From contig CAXEFP010000001.1 in the NCBI GenBank assembly GCA_963995525.1, forward strand, positions 1,020,201 to 1,084,200: a stretch of 64,000 nt of DNA, given 5' to 3'. Shown here in pieces: positions 52,838 through 62,299 of the stretch. The notes below the pieces were generated by a model. That model saw only the letters and a list, made by a program, of their open reading frames with translations. It made no database searches and was not told where the DNA came from. The stretch comes from Escarpia spicata. Taxonomy: Eukaryota > Annelida > Polychaeta > Sabellida > Siboglinidae. Positions within the stretch are counted from its first letter, which is position 1. Every line of letters starts with the position of its first letter. The position numbers and the translations under genes were made by a program.

Positions 52838-55118
52838 TAGCCTTCGTGAAGATTTGTAACATGCAAAACATCTATTTGGGGTAAGACCACATTAAGGATC
52901 CGTCCGCTAAGAAAAGTGCACTACAAATACCGTTTTGCTGTGATATGCATACATTTTGTTCGAACACTTTGATATGGGATATGTTTGTCTCGTGAGTACT
53001 GAATGTACTGCTGCTATAGACAAGATAAAACATCAAATGGGGATGAGATTTCTCACCTATAACTTACGTAGTATGTTCTTGTAACTTACGTGACGGAGAT
53101 AAAACGGTAACATGCATTCCCATGTGTGGTTAATCTAGTTATGTGTGTAGCTTGATATCAGTCTAGCCTTCGTAAAGTTTGTAACATGCAAAACATCTAT
53201 TTGGGGTAAGACCACATTAAGTATCCGTCCGCTGAAAAAAGTGCACTACAAATACCGTTTTGCTGTGATATGCATAAATTTTGTTCGAACACTTTGACAT
53301 GGGACATGTTTGTCTCGTGAGTACTGAATGTACTGCTGCTTTACACAAGATAAAACATCAAATGGGGATGAGTTTTCACACCTATAACTTACGTAATATG
53401 TTCTTGTAACTTACGTGACGGAGATAAAACGGTAACATGCATTCCCATGTGTGGTTAATCTAGTTATGTGTGTAGCTTGATATCAGTCTAGCCTTCGTAA
53501 AGATTTGTAACATGCAAAACATCTATTTGGGGTAAGACCACATTAAGTATCCGTCCGCTGAAAAAAGTGCACTACAAATACCGTTTTGCTGTGATATGCA
53601 TAAATTTGGTTCGAACACTTTGACATGGGACATGTTTGTCTCGTGAGTACTGAATGTACTGCTGCTTTAGACAAGATAAAACATCAAATGGCGATGAGTT
53701 TTCACACCTATAACTTACGTAATATGTTCTTGTAACTTACGTGACGGACATAAAACGGTAACATGCATTCCCATGTGTGGTTAATCTAGTTATGTGTGTA
53801 GCTTGATATCAGTCTAGCCTTCGTAAAGATTTGTAACATGCAAAACATCTATTTGGGGTAAGACCACATTAAGTATCCGTCCGCTGAAAAAAGTGCACTA
53901 CAAATACCGTTTTGCTGTGATATGCATAAATTTGGTTCGAACACTTTGACATGGGACATGTTTGTCTCGTGAGTACTGAATGTACTGCTGCTTTAGACAA
54001 GATAAAACATCAAATGGCGATGAGTTTTCACACCTATAACTTACGTAATATGTTCTTGTAACTTAGGTGACGGAGATAAAACGGTAACATGCATTCCCAT
54101 TTGTGGTTAATCTAGTTATGTGTGTAGCTTGATATCAGTCTAGCCTTCGTGAAGATTTGTAACATGCAAAACATCTATTTGGAGTAAGACCACATTAACG
54201 ATCAGTCCGCTGAAAAAAGTGCATTACAAATACCGTTTTGCTGTGATATGCATACATTTTGTTCGAACACTTTGACATGGGACATGTTTGTCTCGTGAGT
54301 ACTGAATGTACTGCTGCTTTACACAAGATAAAACATCAAATGGGGATGAGTTTTCACACCTATAACTTACGTAATATGTTCTTGTAACTTACGTGACGGA
54401 CATAAAACGGTAACAGGCATTCCCATTTGTGGATAATCTAGTTATGTGTGTAGCTTGATATCAGTCTAGCCTTCGTGAAGATTTGTAACATGCAAAACAT
54501 CTATTTGGGGTAAGACCACATTAAGGATCCGTCCTCTAAGAAAAGTGCACTACAAATACCGTTTTGCTGTGATATGCATAAATTTAGTTCGAAAACTTTG
54601 ACATGGGACATGTTTGTCTCGTGAGTACTGAATGTACTGCTGCTATAGACAAGATAAAACATCAAATGGGGATGAGTTTTCACACCTATAACTTACGTAA
54701 TATGTTCTTGTAACTTACGTGACGGAGATAAAACGGTAACATGCATTCCCATGTGTGGTTAATCTAGTTATGTGTGTAGCTTGATATCAGTCTAGCCTTC
54801 GTAAAGATTTGTAACATGCAAAACATCTATTTGGGGTAAGACCACATTAAGTATCCGTCCGCTGAAAAAAGTGCACTACAAATACCGTTTTGCTGTGATA
54901 TGCATAAATTTGGTTCGAACACTTTGACATGGGACATGTTTGTCTCGTGAGTACTGAATGTACTGCTGCTTTAGACAAGATAAAACATCAAATGGCGATG
55001 AGTTTTCACACCTATAACTTACATAATATGTTCTTGTAACTTAGGTGACGGAGATAAAACGGTAACATGCATTCCCATTTGTGGTTAATCTAGTTATGTG
55101 TGTAGCTTGATATCAGTC
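52838..55118 (+). repeat. 7-monomer HOR, copy 2 (2281 bp)
   Basis: Same order and markers as copy 1. Visible differences include GGGATATG near 52977 (GGGACATG in copy 1), GCATACATTTTG near 52948 (GCATCAATTTTG), and TTTGGTTCG near 53607 where copy 1 has TTTTGTTCG. Confidence 0.88.
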
Positions 55119-56421
55119 TAGCCTTCGTGAAGATTTGTAACATGCAAAACATCTATTTGGAGTAAGACCACATTAACGATCCGTCCGCTGAAAAAAGTGC
55201 ACTACAAATACCGTTTTGCTGTGATATGCATACATTTTGTTCGAACACTTTGACATGGGACATGTTTGTCTCGTGAGTACTGAATGTACTGCTGCTTTAC
55301 ACAAGATAAAACATCAAATGGGGATGAGTTTTCACACCTATAACTTACGTAATATGTTCTTGTAACTTACGTGACGGACATAAAACGGTAACAGGCATTC
55401 CCATTTGTGGATAATCTAGTTATGTGTGTAGCTTGATATCAGTCTAGCCTTCGTGAAGATTTGTAACATGCAAAACATCTATTTGGGGTAAGACCACATT
55501 AAGGATCCGTCCTCTAAGAAAAGTGCACTACAAATACCGTTTTGCTGTGATATGCATAAATTTAGTTCGAAAACTTTGACATGGGACATGTTTGTCTCGT
55601 GAGTACTGAATGTACTGCTGCTATAGACAAGATAAAACATCAAATGGGGATGAGTTTTCGCACCTATAACTTACGTAATATGTTCTTGTAACTTACGTGA
55701 CGGAGATAAAACGGTAACATGCATTCCCATGTGTGGTTAATCTAGTTATGTGTGTAGCTTGATATCAGTCTAGCCTTCGTAAAGATTTGTAACATGCAAA
55801 ACATCTATTTGGGGTAAGACCACATTAAGTATCCGTCCGCTGAAAAAAGTGCACTACAAATACCGTTTTGCTGTGATATGCATAAATTTTGTTCGAACAC
55901 TTTGACATGGGACATGTTTGTCTCGTGAGTACTGAATGTACTGCTGCTTTAGACAAGATAAAACATCAAATGGCGATGAGTTTTCACACCTATAACTTAC
56001 GTAATATGTTCTTGTAACTTAGGTGACGGAGATAAAACAGTAACATGCATTCCCATTTGTGGTTAATCTAGTTATGTGTGTAGCTTGATATCAGTCTAGC
56101 CTTCGTGAAGATTTGTAACATGCAAAACATCTATTTGGAGTAAGACCACATTAACGATCCGTCCGCTGAAAAAAGTGCACTACAAATACCGTTTTGCTGT
56201 GATATGCATACATTTTGTTCGAACACTTTGACATGGGACATGTTTGTCTCGTGAGTACTGAATGTACTGCTGCTTTACACAAGATAAAACATCAAATGGG
56301 GATGAGTTTTCACACCTATAACTTACGTAATATGTTCTTGTAACTTACGTGACGGACATAAAACGGTACAGGCATTCCCATTTGTGGATAATCTAGTTAT
56401 GTGTGTAGCTTGATATCAGTC
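55119..56421 (+). repeat. 4-monomer HOR, copy 1 (1303 bp), E-T-D-Ed
   Basis: Monomers at 55119 (E), 55445 (T: CCTCTAAG, GTTCGAAAAC, plus TTTTCGCACC), 55771 (D-like with AAAACAGTAAC) and 56097 (E with a 1-base deletion, CGGTACAGGC, called Ed here). Confidence 0.87.
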
Positions 56422-57724
56422 TAGCCTTCGTGAAGATTTGTAACATGCAAAACATCTATTTGGAGTAAGACCACATTAACGATCCGTCCGCTGAAAAAAG
56501 TGCACTACAAATACCGTTTTGCTGTGATATGCATACATTTTGTTCGAACACTTTGACATGGGACATGTTTGTCTCGTGAGTACTGAATGTACTGCTGCTT
56601 TACACAAGATAAAACATCAAATGGGGATGAGTTTTCACACCTATAACTTACGTAATATGTTCTTGTAACTTACGTGACGGACATAAAACGGTAACAGGCA
56701 TTCCCATTTGTGGATAATCTAGTTATGTGTGTAGCTTGATATCAGTCTAGCCTTCGTGAAGATTTGTAACATGCAAAACATCTATTTGGGGTAAGACCAC
56801 ATTAAGGATCCGTCCTCTAAGAAAAGTGCACTACAAATACCGTTTTGCTGTGATATGCATAAATTTAGTTCGAAAACTTTGACATGGGACATGTTTGTCT
56901 CGTGAGTACTGAATGTACTGCTGCTATAGACAAGATAAAACATCAAATGGGGATGAGTTTTCGCACCTATAACTTACGTAATATGTTCTTGTAACTTACG
57001 TGACGGAGATAAAACGGTAACATGCATTCCCATGTGTGGTTAATCTAGTTATGTGTGTAGCTTGATATCAGTCTAGCCTTCGTAAAGATTTGTAACATGC
57101 AAAACATCTATTTGGGGTAAGACCACATTAAGTATCCGTCCGCTGAAAAAAGTGCACTACAAATACCGTTTTGCTGTGATATGCATAAATTTTGTTCGAA
57201 CACTTTGACATGGGACATGTTTGTCTCGTGAGTACTGAATGTACTGCTGCTTTAGACAAGATAAAACATCAAATGGCGATGAGTTTTCACACCTATAACT
57301 TACGTAATATGTTCTTGTAACTTAGGTGACGGAGATAAAACAGTAACATGCATTCCCATTTGTGGTTAATCTAGTTATGTGTGTAGCTTGATATCAGTCT
57401 AGCCTTCGTGAAGATTTGTAACATGCAAAACATCTATTTGGAGTAAGACCACATTAACGATCCGTCCGCTGAAAAAAGTGCACTACAAATACCGTTTTGC
57501 TGTGATATGCATACATTTTGTTCGAACACTTTGACATGGGACATGTTTGTCTCGTGAGTACTGAATGTACTGCTGCTTTACACAAGATAAAACATCAAAT
57601 GGGGATGAGTTTTCACACCTATAACTTACGTAATATGTTCTTGTAACTTACGTGACGGACATAAAACGGTACAGGCATTCCCATTTGTGGATAATCTAGT
57701 TATGTGTGTAGCTTGATATCAGTC
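56422..57724 (+). repeat. 4-monomer HOR, copy 2 (1303 bp), E-T-D-Ed
   Basis: Every private marker of copy 1 (TTTTCGCACC, AAAACAGTAAC, CGGTACAGGC) recurs at an offset of exactly 1303, so this is a recent tandem duplication. Confidence 0.87.
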
Positions 57725-59034
57725 TAGCCTTCGTGAAGATTTGTAACATGCAAAACATCTATTTGGGGTAAGACCACATTAAGGATCCGTCCTCTAAGAA
57801 AAGTGCACTACAAATACCGTTTTGCTGTGATATGCATAAATTTTGTTCAACACTTTGACATGGGACATGTTTGTCTCGTGAGTACTGAATGTACTGCTGC
57901 TATAGACAAGATAAAACATCAAATGGGGATGAGTTTTCACTCCTATAACTTACGTAATATGTTCTTGTAACTTACGTGACGGAGATAAAACGGAAACATG
58001 CATTCCCATGTGTGGTTAATCTAGTTATGTGTGTAGCTTGATATCAGTCTAGCCTTCGTAAAGATTTGTAACATGCAAAACATCTATTTGGGGTAAGACC
58101 ACATTAAGTATCCGTCCGCTGAATAAAGTGCACTACAAATACCGTTTTGCGGAGATATGCATAAATTTTGTTCGAACACTTTGACATGGGACATGTTTGT
58201 CTCGTGAGTACTGAATGTACTGCTGCTATAGACAAGATAAAACATCAAATGGGGATGAGTTTTCACACCTATAACTTACGTAATATGTTCTTGTAACTTA
58301 CGTGACGGAGATAAAACGGTAACATGCATTCCCATGTGCGGTTAATCTAGTTATGTGTGTAGCTTGATATCAGTCTAGCCTTCGTAAAGATTTGTAACAT
58401 GCAGAACATGCAAAACATCTATTTGGGGTAAGACCACATTAAGGATCCGTCCGCTGAAAAAGTGCACTACAAATACTGTTTTGCTGTGATATGCATAAAT
58501 TTTGTTCGAACACTTTGATATGGGACATGTTTGTCTCGTGAGTACTGAATGTACTGCTGCTTTAGACAAGATAAAACATCAAATGGGGATTAGTTTTCAC
58601 ACCTATAACTTACGTAATATGTTCTTGTAACTTACGTGACGGAGATAAAACGGTAACATGCATTCCCATTTGTGGTTAATCTAGTTATATGTGTAGCTTG
58701 ATATCAGTCTAGCCTTCGTGAAGATTTGTAACATGCAGAACATCTATTTGGGGTAAGACCACATTTAGGATCCGTCCGCCGAAAAAAGTGCACTTAAAAT
58801 ACCGTTTTCTGTGATATGCATTAATGTTGTTCGAACACTTTGATATGGGACATGTTTGTCTCGTGAGTACTGAATGTACTGCTGCTTTAGACAAGATAAA
58901 ACATCAAATGGGGATGAGTTTTCACACCTATAACTTACATAATATGTTCTTGTAACTTAGGTGACGGAGATAAAACGGTAACATGCATTCCCATTTGTGG
59001 TTAATCTAGTTATGTGTGTAGCTTGATATCAGTC
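57725..59034 (+). repeat. Four-monomer block R, copy 1, with 9-bp insertion
   Basis: Monomers at 57725 (T-like with a 1-base deletion, GTTCAACAC, and TTTCACTCC), 58050 (GAATAAAGTG, GCGGAGATATG, CATGTGCGG), 58376 (9-bp insertion, GAAAAAGTG, AATACTGTTTTG) and 58710 (CCGCCGAAAA, CACTTAAAATACC, TTTTCTGTG). The block recurs at 60990-62299. Confidence 0.85.
58402..58410 (+). repeat. 9-bp insertion CAGAACATG, block R copy 1
   Basis: Same insert in the monomer at 58376; the next monomer (58710) carries the CCGCCGAAAA type without the insert. Confidence 0.9.
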
Positions 59035-60989
59035 TAGCCTTCGTGAAGATTTGTAACATGCAAAACATCTATTTGGAGTAAGACCACATTAACGATCCGT
59101 CCGCTGAAAAAAGTGCACTACAAATACCGTTTTGCTGTGATATGCATACATTTTGTTCGAACACTTTGACATGGGACATGTTTGTCTCGTGAGTACTGAA
59201 TGTACTGCTGCTTTACACAAGATAAAACATCAAATGGGGATGAGTTTTCACACCTATAACTTACGTAATATGTTCTTGTAACTTACGTGACGGACATAAA
59301 ACGGTAACAGGCATTCCCATTTGTGGATAATCTAGTTATGTGTGTAGCTTGATATCAGTCTAGCCTTCGTGAAGATTTGTAACATGCAAAACATCTATTT
59401 GGGGTAAGACCACATTAAGGATCCGTCCTCTAAGAAAAGTGCACTACAAATACCGTTTTGCTGTGATATGCATAAATTTAGTTCGAAAACTTTGACATGG
59501 GACATGTTTGTCTCGTGAGTACTGAATGTACTGCTGCTATAGACAAGATAAAACATCAAATGGGGATGAGTTTTCACACCTATAACTTACGTAATATGTT
59601 CTTGTAACTTACGTGACGGAGATAAAACGGTAACATGCATTCCCATGTGTGGTTAATCTAGTTATGTGTGTAGCTTGATATCAGTCTAGCCTTCGTAAAG
59701 ATTTGTAACATGCAAAACATCTATTTGGGGTAAGACCACATTAAGTATCCGTCCGCTGAAAAAAGTGCACTACAAATACCGTTTTGCTGTGATATGCATA
59801 AATTTGGTTCGAACACTTTGACATGGGACATGTTTGTCTCGTGAGTACTGAATGTACTGCTGCTTTAGACAAGATAAAACATCAAATGGCGATGAGTTTT
59901 CACACCTATAACTTACATAATATGTTCTTGTAACTTAGGTGACGGAGATAAAACGGTAACATGCATTCCCATTTGTGGTTAATCTAGTTATGTGTGTAGC
60001 TTGATATCAGTCTAGCCTTCGTGAAGATTTGTAACATGCAAAACATCTATTTGGAGTAAGACCACATTAACGATCCGTCCGCTGAAAAAAGTGCACTACA
60101 AATACCGTTTTGCTGTGATATGCATACATTTTGTTCGAACACTTTGACATGGGACATGTTTGTCTCGTGAGTACTGAATGTACTGCTGCTTTACACAAGA
60201 TAAAACATCAAATGGGGATGAGTTTTCACACCTATAACTTACGTAATATGTTCTTGTAACTTACGTGACGGACATAAAACGGTAACAGGCATTCCCATTT
60301 GTGGATAATCTAGTTATGTGTGTAGCTTGATATCAATCTAGCCTTCGTGAAGATTTGTAACATGCAAAACATCTATTTGGGGTAAGACCACATTAAGGAT
60401 CCGTCCTCTAAGAAAAGTGCACTACAAATACCGTTTTGCTGTGATATGCATAAATTTAGTTCGAAAACTTTGACATGGGACATGTTTGTCTCGTGAGTAC
60501 TGAATGTACTGCTGCTATAGACAAGATAAAACATCAAATGGGGATGAGTTTTCGCACCTATAACTTACGTAATATGTTCTTGTAACTTACGTGACGGAGA
60601 TAAAACGGAAACATGCATTCCCATGTGTGGTTAATCTAGTTATGTGTGTAGCTTGATATCAGTCTAGCCTTCGTAAAGATTTGTAACATGCAAAACATCT
60701 ATTTGGGGTAAGACCACATTAAGTATCCGTCCGCTGAAAAAAGTGCACTACAAATACCGTTTTGCTGTGATATGCATAAATTTTGTTCGAACACTTTGAC
60801 ATGGGACATGTTTGTCTCGTGAGTACTGAATGTACTGCTGCTTTACACAAGATAAAACATCAAATGGGGATGAGTTTTCACACCTATAACTTACGTAATA
60901 TGTTCTTGTAACTTACGTGACGGACATAAAACGGTACAGGCATTCCCATTTGTGGATAATCTAGTTATGTGTGTAGCTTGATATCAGTC
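59035..60989 (+). repeat. Six monomers between the two R blocks, last one chimeric
   Basis: Order E (59035), T (59361), D with TTACATAATATG (59687), E (60013), T with TTTTCGCACC (60339), then a D/E hybrid (60665-60989) that starts AAGTATCC and GCATAAATTTTG and ends TTTACACAAG and CGGTACAGGC. The hybrid tail matches the monomer that precedes block R copy 1 (57400), so the exchange placed block R after it. Confidence 0.8.
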
Positions 60990-62299
60990 TAGCCTTCGTG
61001 AAGATTTGTAACATGCAAAACATCTATTTGGGGTAAGACCACATTAAGGATCCGTCCTCTAAGAAAAGTGCACTACAAATACCGTTTTGCTGTGATATGC
61101 ATAAATTTTGTTCAACACTTTGACATGGGACATGTTTGTCTCGTGAGTACTGAATGTACTGCTGCTATAGACAAGATAAAACATCAAATGGGGATGAGTT
61201 TTCACTCCTATAACTTACGTAATATGTTCTTGTAACTTACGTGACGGAGATAAAACGGAAACATGCATTCCCATGTGTGGTTAATCTAGTTATGTGTGTA
61301 GCTTGATATCAGTCTAGCCTTCGTAAAGATTTGTAACATGCAAAACATCTATTTGGGGTAAGACCACATTAAGTATCCGTCCGCTGAATAAAGTGCACTA
61401 CAAATACCGTTTTGCGGAGATATGCATAAATTTTGTTCGAACACTTTGACATGGGACATGTTTGTCTCGTGAGTACTGAATGTACTGCTGCTATAGACAA
61501 GATAAAACATCAAATGGGGATGAGTTTTCACACCTATAACTTACGTAATATGTTCTTGTAACTTACGTGACGGAGATAAAACGGTAACATGCATTCCCAT
61601 GTGCGGTTAATCTAGTTATGTGTGTAGCTTGATATCAGTCTAGCCTTCGTAAAGATTTGTAACATGCAGAACATGCAAAACATCTATTTGGGGTAAGACC
61701 ACATTAAGGATCCGTCCGCTGAAAAAGTGCACTACAAATACTGTTTTGCTGTGATATGCATAAATTTTGTTCGAACACTTTGATATGGGACATGTTTGTC
61801 TCGTGAGTACTGAATGTACTGCTGCTTTAGACAAGATAAAACATCAAATGGGGATTAGTTTTCACACCTATAACTTACGTAATATGTTCTTGTAACTTAC
61901 GTGACGGAGATAAAACGGTAACATGCATTCCCATTTGTGGTTAATCTAGTTATATGTGTAGCTTGATATCAGTCTAGCCTTCGTGAAGATTTGTAACATG
62001 CAGAACATCTATTTGGGGTAAGACCACATTTAGGATCCGTCCGCCGAAAAAAGTGCACTTAAAATACCGTTTTCTGTGATATGCATAAATGTTGTTCGAA
62101 CACTTTGATATGGGACATGTTTGTCTCGTGAGTACTGAATGTACTGCTGCTTTAGACAAGATAAAACATCAAATGGGGATGAGTTTTCACACCTATAACT
62201 TACGTAATATGTTCTTGTAACTTACGTGACGGAGATAAAACGGTCACATGCATTCCCATGTGTGGTTAATCTAGTTATGTGTGTAGCTTGATATCAGTC
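60990..62299 (+). repeat. Four-monomer block R, copy 2, with 9-bp insertion
   Basis: Repeats 57725-59034 at an offset of 3265, including the GTTCAACAC deletion, the 9-bp insertion and the CCGCCGAAAA monomer. The match ends within the last monomer: copy 1 ends TTACATAAT and AGGTGACGG, while this copy ends TTACGTAAT, ACGTGACGG and CGGTCACATG. One internal difference is GCATTAATG near 58816 against GCATAAATG near 62081. Confidence 0.85.
61667..61675 (+). repeat. 9-bp insertion CAGAACATG, block R copy 2
   Basis: Lies 3265 bases after the copy at 58402, as part of the duplicated block. Confidence 0.9.

Noticed and set aside
3584..62159. Minus-strand frames of 61-64 codons (start MSKAAVHS or MSIAAVHS) as genes
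   Set aside because: They begin with TTG and overlap the 60-codon frame in another phase. They are open only in monomers with the 9-bp insertion or a 1-base deletion that shifts the frame past stops. This is chance.
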